From the NCBI GenBank assembly GCA_030490835.1, contig CM059972.1, positions 90,939,137 through 91,003,136 on the forward strand: a stretch of DNA of 64,000 bases, written 5' to 3'. Position 1 is the first letter of the stretch; every line of letters begins with the position of its first letter. Both the position numbers and the translations under genes were made by a program. Of the stretch, positions 41,680-54,167 are shown one piece after another. The DNA comes from Annona cherimola (lineage: Eukaryota > Streptophyta > Magnoliopsida > Magnoliales > Annonaceae). The notes beneath the pieces are model-generated. The model saw only the letters and a list, made by a program, of their open reading frames with translations, searched no databases and was not told where the DNA came from.

Positions 41680-44600
41680 CCTACTAATGCCGCATGCCAG
41701 AGAAGCATTAAGTTCAAGCTACAAAGAAAAAATTACAAACAAAGGCTGAAGGGCAAAAGGTTGAGAAAAATACGTTTATATCATCCCAAAGCATGGGGGC
41801 AGGCGGTTTTGAAGAAAAATGACACAAACGACTTTTATATCATGTTCCATCTTGCCTCAAACAAAGTTTGGGACCCGGGAGGCAAAGCTACATGAGGAAA
41901 GGGACGACATCCGCCTTTCTGCCCTCTCTATGAAAATGAGGGCAATCCATAACTGCTGAACTGCTGTTGCTGGAAACAAGCCTCGACGACCTAAAAAGTT
42001 TTAGGGTTCCACAGCGCCACTCGCAAAGAAAGCTTCCAGACTCCCGTAGTAACCCCGTAGCCGTGAAGAACAAGTGCAGAAAGATGGTGAACAGATTTGA
42101 ACTGGACGATCGAGAAAATCGCACAAAATCTGGAAAGTACGGACTGCACGCGCGAAATTTGGATTTCAATAGCGCGGATCACGGAAAAATCGCACAAAAT
42201 CTGGGAAGTACGGAAATGCACCCGCAAAATTCAGATTTCAGCAGGCAGATTGCGGAAATCAAGGAGGACGCTGACAGACCTGGAAAGTTTTTAGGTCTAT
42301 ATATATAATGGATACACAGCGGCCCTGTGCAGAATTCTCAATGGCCTACCGCCTACAAAGGATTAAAACATCCCAAGATACATCAAAGACAAAAGCTTTA
42401 TAAGATTAATGCCCTGCAGAAGCAAAATATCACATATATGCATCCAAAGCACAAGACAAGAAGGTCACCCAAAAAACGAGCCGAAATTCACACGACTTTA
42501 CATTCAAAAAGGGATACTCAAGCATTTGGATTTACAAAAGATACAATTTGGCGAAAAAGGAAAAAGATGAAGAAAAGTCTTCAAAACCTCCCACTGACAA
42601 CCATAGCTCGAGCAAGGACGTCGCCACCTGAAGCCGCATGACGACCGTCAGAGTAGAAATCTAGAGACCGAGCATTACGCCCGTACTTCGAGTACCACAC
42701 ATCATAACTCTCTTTTGGAATAGAGGGCATTTGCAATAGGATCGCACATCCACCAAGCATAGAAGAAAGCATAAAATTATCACACGGCTACAAAAGAAGG
42801 CAACCATCTCGTCAAGCGTGAGCAATTTAGAAACAAGAGAAAAGTCATCATGGTAGCCACATCAAGAAATGAGTCTACAAAGTGTTTCAACCTAAAAAGG
42901 CAAATGCATACAAGGGGCCACCCCTTTTCCTCATTCGAGCTACGGACTCCATCACAAGGCGTGACAAAGGAGGCACCATAGAAGGCCAAAAAACTACCCT
43001 CAACAGACTCCTTAAAGGAAGGAGAGGACCAAAGTCACCACAACAGAAGGGTAACTTGAAAAATAATCCTAAGGCATCTTCATACTCCATAATTGGTAAT
43101 AGAAATCAAGGCTCAACACCCGCTCATCATCAAGCAGAGGTCATATAAAATACTTGCAACTGGTAAATAGCGCATAGCAACTGACAAGCAAAAGAGGAAT
43201 GACAGCATACAAGGGAGTACCTGCTAAACCAAACAAGGGCCAGCCACACCGCAAAGACCGATAAAGACAAGCAAAACAACCAAAACCAACGACCAAGCAC
43301 CGACTCGTGGCGTTTCAGCAATAAGTCTCCCAAACCACAAAGAAACAAAAGCTTGATCAAACAAGGAAAAGGTGAAAGGACAGAGCAACTCCAATGCCAA
43401 AGCAATTGCATCTAAGATGGCTACTCTAGTCACCGACGCAACAATTACAAACATGATTGCAATAGGAAGGATAAGATAATGCAAAATCCCTCCCTTCTCT
43501 TCTATCTGTGCATCTCTAAAACCCCATGATATAGCAAACGTCACCAAAGACGACACAAAAAAGAAGACCGGCACAACTATAGTAGGAAAGGATCTCCTAA
43601 ACAGCCTCTCCTAAATTCAGAGCAACCCGAGGCATTCTTTTCAAACAATACAAGTACAGGAAAGCAGTTAACAAATCCCAAGACATTCTTCTTTCACAAA
43701 CGGCAATGCAAGGAAACACAGGAGGAAAGAAAAGCAATTAACAAAGTAAATAGAAAAGAGAGATACTTGTCCAAAGCAAACTCGCAGTAGGCACTTCCAG
43801 AGATCTCAGCAGTTGCAAGTCAAGCTTATACCGATCCTTAGCACGAACAAGCTTGCAAAAAAAAGAGAAGATAAAAAAAAGGGGGGGAATACCTCAAGCT
43901 GCCGAAGAGGAGAACGAACCCACAACAACCGACAGACCGGGAGTGGAGGAGAAAGCAACGACGATGACAGCAAACGCAGGTAGCAACCTCACCGACCGAC
44001 GCCGGGGAAGACAAGAGGAACCAGCAGCAAAGGCAGCAGCTGCAACGTTCGGCAACTAGAAGCAGAATGACCCAACCAGCGCCAAAGAAGAAAGGAGCGG
44101 TTCAACGGCACCCGAAGCAAATGTCGACAATGGCAACCGGGGGCAGAGAGGGGAATGACAGCAGAGGCAGCCGAAAATGCATGAGCCCCGAAGGCGACAA
44201 CCACGGTCAAAAATAGAGGAGGTGATGTTGGCAGCGGCAACTCGGAAGAAGCCCTCAACGACGGCACAGCCGCAACGACGAGCGGCTTCGGCAACAGTAA
44301 AAGTGGCCGAAAGAAGGGAAGCTGACGGACAGCGGAAACAACTACGACTCGTCACTAAAGAAGAAAACTGTGACAGCAACAAGCAGCAAGAAAGCACGGT
44401 AGCAGCTGCGGCAGTAATCGGAAACTGAGGAGACGACGTCGGCGGCGACAAGCAAGAAAGGAGAAAAGGGAAACCAAAGAATAGGGCCCCATCGGAGACC
44501 CTAAAAATCGGTAAAATGGCATAAAGCTCCTCGCCATCTCCAAAAATTGCGAAAAATCACCCGGATTCAAGATTAGTGCAAAACAAGCCAACAAGTCTAC

Positions 44601-44846
44601 AATTTTTCAAAAAAGACCACTCTCCCAGAAGAAACATCATGACTTCGTAGAAATCGCGAAGTGACCCAAAAAAAAACAAAATAAAAAAAATAAAAAAAAC
44701 AACAAAAAGAAAAACAAAAGAGAGAGAGAGAGAGAGAAAAGAAAAGAGAAAAAAAGAAGAAAAGAAAAAAAAGAAAAAAAAGAGCATTTAGGTCAATACT
44801 AAAAGGTGTGTCCAGAACTTTGTCATTCATCGTCAAGACGCCTCTG
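41680..44846 (+). other. Unassigned interior of the second Tat-type element
   Basis: About 3.2 kb between gag and the polypurine tract. It is purine-rich and A-rich, with a low-complexity GA/A stretch at about 44,670-44,785. Several frames of 60-130 codons exist on both strands, including frames between 43,130 and 44,600 on the minus strand. None shows protease, RT, RNase H or integrase motifs. 42,090-42,260 contains two imperfect copies of a unit of about 80 bp (GAAAATCGCACAAAATCTGG and GAAAAATCGCACAAAATCTG). This looks like the non-coding filler of a large non-autonomous element. Confidence 0.6.
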
Positions 44847-44861
44847 TCAAAGGGGGGCAGC
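44847..44861 (+). other. Polypurine tract of the second Tat-type element
   Basis: TCAAAGGGGGGCAGC immediately before the LTR start TGTTGACACC. It fixes the element's orientation as plus strand. Confidence 0.85.
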
Positions 44862-45330
44862 TGTTGACACCCCTCCCTCAAGCACAAAAAATGTACAACA
44901 CGTGGAAAAGGTCCAAGCCGAACAATGACAAGCCACTCAAGAGAAATCACCAATGGGCTTAGAACCCATGGCCCACTTCAAAGCAAATCGAGGATGATTC
45001 AAACAAAAACCAAAAAGCTAGGCCTCTAAACAGGCCTGTCCAACTCAGCCCACAGGAGCGAAGCTCCATCAAGCCTCAAAGCAGACTTTTTCAACAAACT
45101 AGGTCCGGCCCACGAAGAGCGAAGCTCCTACAGGCCACCTCAATGGGCTCCACAATGCAGCCCACCAGAATCAACTCACCAAACGCAGCAAACGGGCTTA
45201 GCCAAGCTCTAGCTCGCCAAATCTAGCCCACCCAGCCTCAGAAGCAGGCTTCTCTACAACTTTGGGCCTCTACAACGGCCCACCCAAAGTAACGGGCTTA
45301 GCCAAGCTCTAGCCCACCAAGCTCAAGCCT

Positions 45331-45625
45331 ATGGACCAAGTCCAACACTTCAAGTGTCGCAAGGCCCATGCTCCTACTCCAAGCTCAAGCCTATGGACCA
45401 AGTTCAACACTTCAAGTGGCCCAAAGCCCATACTCCTACTTCAAGCTCAAGCCCATGGAGCAAGTCCAACCCTTCAAGTGGCCCAAAGCCCATGGATCAC
45501 TCCAAGCTCAAGCCCATGGACCAAGTCCAACCCTTCAAGTGGCCCAAAGCCCATGATCACACATCAAGTTCAAGCCCATGGACCAAGTCCATGACCCCAA
45601 GTGGCCCAAAGCCCACTCCAACATC
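45331..45625 (+). repeat. 62-bp tandem repeats with paired TGGGCC/TGGGCT words
   Basis: Units start at 45,331, 45,393, 45,455, 45,516 and 45,578 (the last partial), each opening ATGGACCAAGT or one change from it. Most units contain GTGGCCCAAAGCCCA, which on the other strand is TGGGCTTTGGGCC. Such TGGGCC/T (site II) words are known upstream elements in plant promoters. The array stops one base before the TATA box. Confidence 0.88.
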
Positions 45626-45632
45626 TATAAAA
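45626..45632 (+). promoter_or_regulatory. TATA box of the Tat LTR
   Basis: TATAAAA in the context ACATCTATAAAAGGAGGTG, directly after the 62-bp repeats. Transcription would start some 25-35 bp downstream, near 45,660. The same box is at 39,905-39,911 on the minus strand in the other copy. Confidence 0.75.
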
Positions 45633-46984
45633 GGAGGTGTACCCCCCTCCTCAAGACACACTTGGAGAGGCATCCCAGAGGGGAGGATGGGAGTCTGCGG
45701 CAACACCCCGGCATCCCGCTTTTCACGCTCTCCAAGCTACGAGCTTCTCTTCCACGTTCCCCTTTTCCATCTCTCACATTCTCTCAAATCTTTCATTTTT
45801 CCTATTTCATGCTATGTAAACCGCTTCGGGTTGGCAGATTTTGTCATATTTGCTTCAACTCGAAGGCTGGAACCCGAACTCTGTACAACTAGTGCCTTAT
45901 TTCATTAAACATGGGTTGATCTCCCTTTAAAGATCAGTGGCGACTCCATTTTCTTTTCTTTTTTTGCTTGAGTACGTGTTTGAACTAACGCCCCGGTAAG
46001 GCGAGTGCACGCGGGTCTACGGATTTCAGCTTAACGGCAGCGTGTATCTGATGCTAGCATGTATCTCTTATTTCTTAGAAACTAAATTCGCCAATAAGTG
46101 CAATAGAAACAAATAAGGGGATATAGCCATTATAGGTTGGGGATCGGTCGTTTGATTCTGGATTTCACGCATGCATCTATACACCTCCGGCATCTCGATC
46201 AGGACTTGATTTGCGTAATCGTTTGCAGCTAATGTTCCTGGGAATATCATGTTCTTAACCCATATATGCATGCACTGTTGCTGGCAGATCATAGAGCATA
46301 ATTCGTACGTGCAAACGCCAATGGGACAATAAAAAAATAATGTTTTGTGGGACCAACTATTTGGATGACTGATGATAAGTATCTTAGGGAGGTATATTTT
46401 AGAGAGGATTCACAAGACAACAGTTTCTACACAATTTCAAATCTTGAATCTCCCAACATGTTTGTTTAATATAAAAAAATTTCAAACGAATACTTTTTAC
46501 TCTTTACAATTATCTTATTTTTCACCATCGGGGTATTATCTTAGTGTTACCGTTGTGGGTGCTCATGGCACCAGCATGGTATCGAATCTCGCTTGATGCG
46601 GGTGGCTTTCTTCGTCATTTTCTCCGTAGCAATGGGTGTTTTACAAACTTTTCCCCATAGCAATCGTATCGAATCTCCCCATAGCATATTCTTATATTAT
46701 TCATATGATATGATCATACGTGGAGGCTTTGATATGCAAATCACAGCACGTGGTGCTGCTGTTTAACGTGTGGAACAAGCTTTAATTGGCGGATGGCGAG
46801 CAAGGAATCGGGACCACAGTCCAAACTTAGCCGTGTCAAACTGAACTCTGATCCTTCCAAGCATACTTTCAACTGCATATGGGCAATTAGACAGGGGAGG
46901 GATGCATGCAATGTCGCGTTTTAAAATTAGTCCCGGCCGGTACAAACCAAAAAGGGGGCGGGGCGGGGCGGGCAAAAAAAAAAA

Positions 46985-47334
46985 GGGAGCATGCTCCTAT
47001 GCTCCCGGGCGCATACACTTTTTTAAAAAAAAAATTTTGAAATTTTTTTCATAAACTCGTTAGCCCAAGTGTATTTAACTTATGTATCAATTTTTACTAT
47101 TTTTGGAGATTTTTATATATTTATTTTTTATTTTTGAAAATTAGTGGCATTTTAGTAATTTAAAATTACTTAAAATGCCACTTATTTTCAAAAATAAAAA
47201 ATAAATATCTAAAATACTCCAAAAATGGTAAAAATTTACACACACATTAAATACACTTGGGTTAACAAGTTTATGAAAAAAAATTCAAAAAAAATAAAAA
47301 AATAGGTGTATGCTCCCAGGAGCTGCATGCTCCC
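46985..47334. mobile_element. Foldback MITE, GGGAGCATGC ends
   Basis: Copy of the element at 17,515-17,838 with better preserved tips, GGGAGCATGCTCCTATGC and, complemented, GGGAGCATGCAGCTCC. The arms are complementary over most of the 350 bp. Confidence 0.72.
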
Positions 47335-50300
47335 GGCAGCATCAAATCATACTTCAAAAAAAGCCCCCGCGAATTTTTTACTTATACAAACCCCACCTAT
47401 GTATTTCTCCGTAAAACATTTACGGTGGGCTCCACCATTTTCAAATTTATCATTCTCCGTAAGCATTTTATTTTTTTATATTTTTCTATGCAATTAATGT
47501 ACTTTTTAATCATTTATATATAAGAGGTATTTAGAAAACTATTAAACTTCTCAATTTAAAACTTTTCAGTTTCTTTCAGTATCTGATTTTTTAATCATTT
47601 TTTTACGTATTCTTATAGAAGTATCTTACTTTTCAATCATTTTTATACAATTAACCTATTTATTTAATTTTATTTTTTATTCTTTATTATTACCTCTATC
47701 ATATCACATCATTTTTTAATAATTTAAAACCTTTTATATGAAAATTTTTCATCAAGAGCTTTATCATTTTCCAAACATGCTCTAATTAGTTATACAATTA
47801 ACCTATCTATTTTAATTTCATTCTCTTTACTTGTTATTATTACCATATCATATTACACTTTTACGTCAAAAACTTTTCATTGAAATGTTATATTTTATCA
47901 CTTTTCAATCACACAATTAGCAAATTTTTAAAAATTCGTGTGGTGTTTTATTTGAATTTTTAAAAATCATTAATACAAATAAAAGGGGCCCATTTATCTA
48001 GTTTGAAATTTTAAAATAAATATGATGAAAACTCAGAATTGGAGCGATGGCGACCCACTTGACTTTCTCAAGCAACTTGGGGATCCACATGATTCGTGAC
48101 AAGGGTCCCGAGCCACGCACACCATATATTACCCCTCATGATTCTCATAATTCTTACATGGGGCCTGCATCGATAGTTAGCGTCACAAATCTTTTTTTTA
48201 TTGGTTTTTATTCAATAACATGATACTTGATATTATAATCAAGCACATGTTAACCCTTACACCATGAGGAGAGTCTATACAATGCACCCACACAAGGGAC
48301 TAAGAAAACACCTCACACTTACGATGGGGACATTTAAACATCCACTATTGCTTTTGCAACCAAAAGGTGCTACCACCGGGCCACGTGTTTAGTGGCTTGT
48401 GTCATGTATCTAGGGGTGCAACTTGGGCCGGGTTGAACCCGAACCCGGCCTGTCGAACCTAATTTTGAATGACGTTGAAACTTGCTTTTTAGTAATCCGA
48501 ATCCGATGAACCCGATTTGTAAATATGATAGGGTTAGGGTTCAAGTGAACCCGAGCCCATTTTTCATTTTATATTTATTATAAAATATATTATATACATA
48601 CAATTTAAACAATATTTCTTTATATTCTTCATATTTTATGTTATTATATCTATATTTGAATTTATGTTTGACATACTATAATTTTATTATAAATAAAGTA
48701 TATTATTTTTATTTATATTTATTTTTTATTTCTATTATTTACTTTTTCATTCATTAATTTTCTTTCTTTATCTTATTTTTTATGTAAATTTTTTTAAAAA
48801 ATATTCTTTATATTACTGTTTTTAAAAAAAGATGTAGTTTGATTATATATTATTAAGTTTACTTACATGATTTGTTATTATTATTTATTCATGTGAAATT
48901 CTAAATTTATAACTTTTAAATAAAATGTAAATTCATTAACATAATTACGTACACATATATATGTTTTGGTGACCACCATTCAATTAAACACATTACGTGT
49001 TCCACAGTGCACGTATACATCAATACTTACATTACCATTTTCGCTTGTTGCTTCTGTTTAACAGGTGAAACGAGCTTTAATAATTGGAGAATAGCAAGTG
49101 ACGAATAACGTTATATCTCAAAAAAAAGAAAAAAAGAAAAAAAAAGCAAGTAACGAATAACGACAACCGCCCAAAGTCAAGCGTGTCAAACTCAATTGAT
49201 CCTTCCCCGGAGCTCACTTAGGGACTTTGCATTTTTAAACCTTTTAACTATGTATATTTGTATTTTAAATTTTAAAGTTTTTATATTGCATTTTGAACTT
49301 TAAAAATTTTGGTTTTTTCACATTTTAAATCTTGAAGGCTTATGACATTAAAAAACTTAGTTAAATTTTATAGAATGTCTAAAAGATTCTTACATTTTCA
49401 ATGGAGTTTTCATATTAGCACTTTCAATCTTAAGTTTGCCCCATAAATCAACTTCACCAAGTTGACAGGCATTGTGGTTGAAGTTCGGAAATATAGCGTG
49501 GGAGAGGTGAGAGCACAGTTTCTGAGGTCCATCATTAATCAATTAATTATTATATTTTCACTTTTACTCTTATATTCCAATCATTTTTCCTATCACCTAC
49601 CTTCCAACAAACATATTTATTCTAACTCTACCTTTTTCATTTCATATTGCTCACACAATTTTCAAAATATTCTACTTTCTACTCCCACTTCATCTCGCAA
49701 TTCTCACAAATTTCAAATTCCTAAACGTCTCCTTAGTCTCCAGTGTAGGAGCTGTGGTCTCCTGTAATGGAGAGTCTTCGGTCTCCTCATTTGTTTTAAG
49801 GTGTATTTGGAAAATCATAAAACTTTATATGAGGAATTTTTTTGCATAATAGTTTTTGAAATGGAAGAAAATGATGTGATATGATATGAGTAACGATAAA
49901 AGGCAAAGAAAATGAAGTTAAAATAGATAGGTTAATTATACAAGTAGTTGTCTAAAATAATTGAAAAAATGGTAGTTGTATATGAATATGTGAAAAAATA
50001 ATTTAAAATTTGTAATAGGATATTTAAGGGGTAAATTTATAAGATGAAATAAGATTAAAATGACGTAAGAAATCTTGTACTTAATTCTAATATGAATTGA
50101 GTTGAGAAGTAATATAGTAAAACTGAAATGCCGACAAAAAATGGAAAATGGATGTCCAAGATGGAAATTTCAGAAAAAAAGAAAAGAAGAGAGCATGAAA
50201 GGACAATTAAAAAAAAGGCGCATGCATGGATGAGGTGATTTAATGCACGAATGACAAAGCTTGTGGATTTTGGAACAAATGCATGGAAAAGGAAAAAAAT

Positions 50301-50522
50301 CTCAACATGACATGTATAGAGCACCATCTGTAATGCTTGAATTTGTTCTCTAATAAATAACTACGTGTGGTATGAGGAACTTTGATTGGTGGCCCAGACA
50401 ACCAAATAGTAGGAAAGAAAAGCATGTGAGACTATTAATGGGACGTGCATCGATGGCTTGAAAATGAATAAAAGCCAAGGAAAAATATTAGGTTGAAAGA
50501 AAGAAAGATCTTTGGGGCGTAA

Positions 50523-51150
50523 TCAATCCCAGCCCTCCTGAAGATCATAGTCAGGCTGGGAATGATAAATCCCCTCAGTTGAATCCATTCCAAAAAAATC
50601 TTTACATAATACATTAGTAATATGATCAGGTGGAGTATCCCTCCACTCCATCTCAGCTTGGTTCTGCTGTGTTGCAAGTTTTGCTAAGCGATGAGCAACA
50701 CCATTAATAGATCTATATAAATGTTTAACTTTACAAAATTCAAAATTCAACATCTCCCCTGATTTCCTCAATCACTAAACCCGCCTGCGACCTGATAGTT
50801 CCTCCATCGTTGATGAAGTCAGTTAGAATCAATGAGTCGCACTCTACATGTATTCTCCTAATAGAGTTTGCAAATCCACTTCTAACTCTTGCTTATAACT
50901 ATTGCTTCCATCATTAAGGGATCAGTTAGACCATTTATTTCCATATCTTTATTGCGACAAAGTCTCCTGTCCAATCTCTCAAAATAGCCTCCAATGGAGA
51001 TTTAAGCCAGAGTCAACGTTCATTTTTATTAGATTCTGTTCTAGACCTAACCACCTCACTAGGTTTTCCTTGATAATAGTATTTCCAATTCATAGTGGTC
51101 TAGTAGTGTGCATTAGATGAATTCGTTCCACAGCTGATCTTGAAACCTCC
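50523..51150 (-). pseudogene. LINE (L1-type) ORF2, RNase H-like C-terminal relic, unit II
   Basis: Read on the minus strand, the last frame (50,771 to 50,523) has FCKVKHLYRSINGVAHRLAK followed by WRDTPPDHITNVL. This is the closing pattern of the RNase H-like domain at the end of plant L1-type reverse transcriptases. Upstream, broken by stops, are traces such as SPLEAILRDW and GDFVAIKIWK. It would remove RNA during target-primed insertion. Several stops make it dead. Confidence 0.75.
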
Positions 51151-51840
51151 TTCCATCTGATGCTAGCATGTAACTCTTATTTCTTAGAAACTAAATTCGC
51201 CAATAGGTGCACAAGAATGTTTGATTCTGGATTTCACGCATGCATCTATACACCTCCGGCATCTAGATCAGGACTTGATTTGTGTAATCGTTTGCAATTA
51301 ATGTTCCTGGGAATATCATGTTCTTAACCCATATATGCATGCACTGTTGCTGGCAGATCATAGAGCATAATTCGTATGCGCAAACGCCAACGGGACAATA
51401 AGAAAATAATGTTTTGTGGGACCAACTACTCGGATGAATGATGATAAGTATCTTAGGGAGGTATATTTTAGAGAGGATTCACAAGACTACCGTTTGTACA
51501 CAATTTCAAATCTTGAATCTATCAACATGTCTGTTTAATATAAAAAATTTTCAAATGAATATTTTTCAATATAAAACTTTTCACTCATTATAATATCAAC
51601 ATGTATGATAATTGTGCAGGCACTTGATTATAATATCAGTTATCATAGTGTATAAATGCTAATAAACAATCATTTTTTCACATCTCTCTGTACAACAACA
51701 CTAACTTTCAATTATCTCTATACAACTGTTCATTCAGTTAATTTAACTATTTTAATTTTATTCTATGTAGTCTTCATCATTACCTATATCATATCATATC
51801 ATTATTTTCTAATTCAAAAAATTTTCATTCGAAAGTTTTA

Positions 51841-52134
51841 TCACTTCAAAAAAACAACCCTAATACATGTCAAGTTATCCAAGCGATGAGAATAATAAGA
51901 AAATAATTGACAATTAGTTGCATGGTCCATAATTATAAGTACACGATGACGATCGAGATGTTGATGATTATGATGGATGTCACTTTTTTGAAAAACTTTG
52001 CCATCTATGCACATGCATGATTCTTGAATATCCACATGTTTAGCTAGTTTGCGTCCCGTGGTGGAGGTGGCGGAGACACCGGGAGCTGAAGAGGCAAGTC
52101 CCCCGTGAAATTTTGAAATACGATTCATTTTCAT
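51841..52134 (-). pseudogene. Broken sister of the 13,008-13,397 frame
   Basis: Same frame as in unit I with a few substitutions, but a 4-bp deletion near 52,144 separates the first 30 or so codons. The loss argues against strong selection on this frame. Confidence 0.25.
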
Positions 52135-53796
52135 ATGGTTGCCTTAAATAATATCATGTTGGCCCCGCCCGTCCTGCCTCGACCATTATCTGTGTCTGAC
52201 CAGTTTACATTGCTGGTGGGGTCCATGGGTACGTGCCAAGCTTACTTGCTTTTGGATAGAATAAGTTGCAGAGAATTACTTTTATATAGAGTAAGGTATA
52301 AGAAATTAAACATTTCTTCAATTATGATAGGTTATTTTGCGTATAATGGGTACTCAAAATTGATTTGAGTGGGTATCTTATGTCGTATAATTATCGATTT
52401 TCTTCCATAAAAAAGTATAGATTTTCATATATGTTATTACACATATATATGTTATATGCATTATGTCTTTATCCCTGTAGCTTGAACATTATCGCTATAA
52501 CTTAGGCATAGTTTTAATTGTTTTTATTTTTCCTTTCTTCCCAAAGGTATTCACTTTTTTCCTCGCGTATATTCTCTTATCAACCTTTAATACTGATAAC
52601 AACACTCTCTGTCGACCCGTACGCTTGATACGTCCAAGTGATGCTCATTGGTAGAAGGTATCAATCTATGAAACTGACATGACGTCTAACACTTCCAATA
52701 CATATTGGCATTTAACCAGCACTAGATCTACATGGCAAACCACATTCACACTGCAACAAAAATGCCTTGCGAACCATGAGAAAGCTTAAATGTGCAGGTG
52801 TATAACTCCATTTATCACATCGTTTAAGGTGTGGTATCTCAATCCCTTGCTCAACCTATTAACAACTTACTATTATATTTTGGAATTTTTGCAAATATGT
52901 TTACAAAGTTTGACTAATATTGCATTCGTATTCTTGAGTTGCCAAAATTACAAATATATCCACAAGGTTTGCATAAAATTGCAAGTTTGTCTCTTCTGTT
53001 ATGATTTTGTTAGATTTTTCTGCAAAATGACAATAATGTCTTTTATGCTAAGCAATGCACTTGCAATTTTTGCAAATGTTATAAGATATTTGTAAAAAAA
53101 TCTAAAATAATGATATAGGTATAATATATAAAATAATCAAATAATAAATATATCTATAATAGTTGGAAACATTACAAGTATATTACTTCGTTTAAAGGAC
53201 ATTTTTGTTATTTTATAACAAAATCTAACCGCGTCCAAATGGAAGGGAGATGCTTGCACTTCTATGCAAATCTTGTGAACATATTTGTAATTTCGGCAAA
53301 CTTAGGAATATAGATGCGATATTGATCAAACTTTGTAGAACATGTTTGCAAAAGTCCCTACTTTTTTTGAAAACGTCATCAACATGTAAAATCGTCTATT
53401 TAATCTTATGGAATCCAGTTACCTGCTAAAAAAAACTATTTGAAAGACAACATTGTATCTGATCTTGCAATTATAATGGAGCATATGAAGATGAAGAAGC
53501 GGTAAAAGGGAGGGTTAGACATACATTTTCTCTCAAACAAGCACAAGCTCTAAGCCAGAGAAGTAAGCTTCTTTAGTATACTTTGCATCGTTATTTTCCC
53601 TTTCTAAGAACGCCCTTAAAACTCTAGTTGAAGGAAGATAATCGTACAAATTGTACACTTCATTTGGGTTTGAAGAAGGCATTGTATATTATAATACTTC
53701 CTTTCCTCCGTAAAAATTCTTTATATATGTCATTTTTGCATATCCTTTCTTTTCATACCCATCCTTCGCTGGGATCACAATACTCGTTATTTCTAG

Positions 53797-54167
53797 GGAT
53801 CTCGATCCTGTGCACCCAGGTGTACTTAGTTTCAGTGAACCATTTTAACCCATTTTTTTAATTTTTTTTGAAATTTTTTTGTACAAGTGTTAATCTAAGT
53901 GTTTTTAACATGTGTATCAATTTTTACCATTTTTGGAGTATTTTAGATATTTATTTTTTATTTTTGAAAATTAGTTGTATTTTACTAATTTTAAATTACC
54001 TAAAATGCCACTAGTTTTCAAAAATAAAAATAAATATCTAAAATACTCCAAAAATGGTAAATACACTTAGATTAACACTTGTATAAAAAAAATTTTAAAA
54101 ATAAAAAAGGGTTAATGCACCTGGGTGGATTGAAGCTAAGTGCACCGGGTGCACAGGATCGGGATCC
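53797..54167. mobile_element. Foldback MITE, unit III copy with TATTTCTAG duplication
   Basis: Ends GGATCTCGATCCTGTGCACC and, complemented, GGATCCCGATCCTGTGCACC. The target duplication TATTTCTAG is at 53,788-53,796 and 54,168-54,176. It is slightly longer than the unit I copy because of an extra repeat of the tip sequence near 54,125-54,150. Confidence 0.85.

Larger units (their letters stand above)
41280..46044 (+). mobile_element. Second Tat/Ogre-type element fragment, plus strand
   Basis: It starts inside gag and ends inside an LTR. It has the gag tail (41,280-41,679), about 3.2 kb of unassigned interior, a polypurine tract (44,847-44,861) and an LTR from TGTTGACACC (44,862) that stops about 185 bp short of its end at 46,044. 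It lies inverted relative to the element at 25,766-40,613 and shares about 95% identity where they overlap. No target duplication remains, and flanking LINE sequence was lost, so it was placed or trimmed by rearrangement. No pol domain was seen. Confidence 0.82.
44862..46044 (+). repeat. Downstream Tat LTR, 3'-truncated
   Basis: 1,183 bp matching the complement of the split LTR (28,605-29,246 plus 39,898-40,613). It carries five 62-bp repeats and a TATA box. It ends at CGGCAGCGT, where unit I sequence (ATCTGATGCTAGC) resumes. Long open frames between 45,331 and 45,908 are repeat-driven. Confidence 0.87.
12182..46131. repeat. Tandem unit I (three-copy array), expanded by nested insertions
   Basis: The unit runs from GGTCGGAGATCGATCG to TATAGCCAT. 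Without its two Tat-type insertions (25,766-40,618 and 41,280-46,044) it is about 14 kb. Correspondences read by eye: 12,190-12,590 with 46,140-46,550 and 51,222-51,590; 12,769-17,480 with 51,603-56,340; 17,190-19,670 with 46,683-48,945; 15,922-17,150 with 48,945-50,130; 19,300-20,700 with 56,890-58,317; 22,803-23,735 with 58,318-59,240; 25,270-25,765 with 59,936-60,427; 40,614-41,279 with 60,428-61,085 and 50,133-50,745. The unit itself is a mosaic of small transposons, not a gene duplication. Confidence 0.8.
46132..51217. repeat. Tandem unit II, shortened and reordered
   Basis: 46,132-46,665 matches the unit start. At about 46,683 it jumps to sequence equal to 17,190-19,670, and at about 48,945 it steps back to sequence equal to 15,922-17,150. 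At about 50,133 it jumps to the LINE-bearing end. The order is therefore shuffled relative to units I and III. It lacks the MITE at 18,055, and has no CACTA and no GGATCC-ended foldback. The junction with unit III (GTGCACAAGAATGTTTGATT) differs from the I/II junction (TAGCCATTATAGG), so the two junctions formed separately or one was later altered. No gene was seen. Confidence 0.78.

Noticed and set aside
43130..44600. Long minus-strand frames with hydrophobic stretches that look like membrane proteins
   Set aside because: They lie in A/G-rich filler of the second Tat element, whose complement is T/C-rich and gives Phe/Leu/Ser-rich frames by composition; no start context or family match.
44650..44790. 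Low-complexity A/GA stretch as a poly-A tail or LINE end
   Set aside because: It lies inside the Tat element before its polypurine tract and is mixed with GA repeats; no insertion boundary was seen.
45331..45908. Overlapping plus-strand frames of 62-184 codons
   Set aside because: Translation of the 62-bp tandem repeats in three frames; pure LTR sequence.
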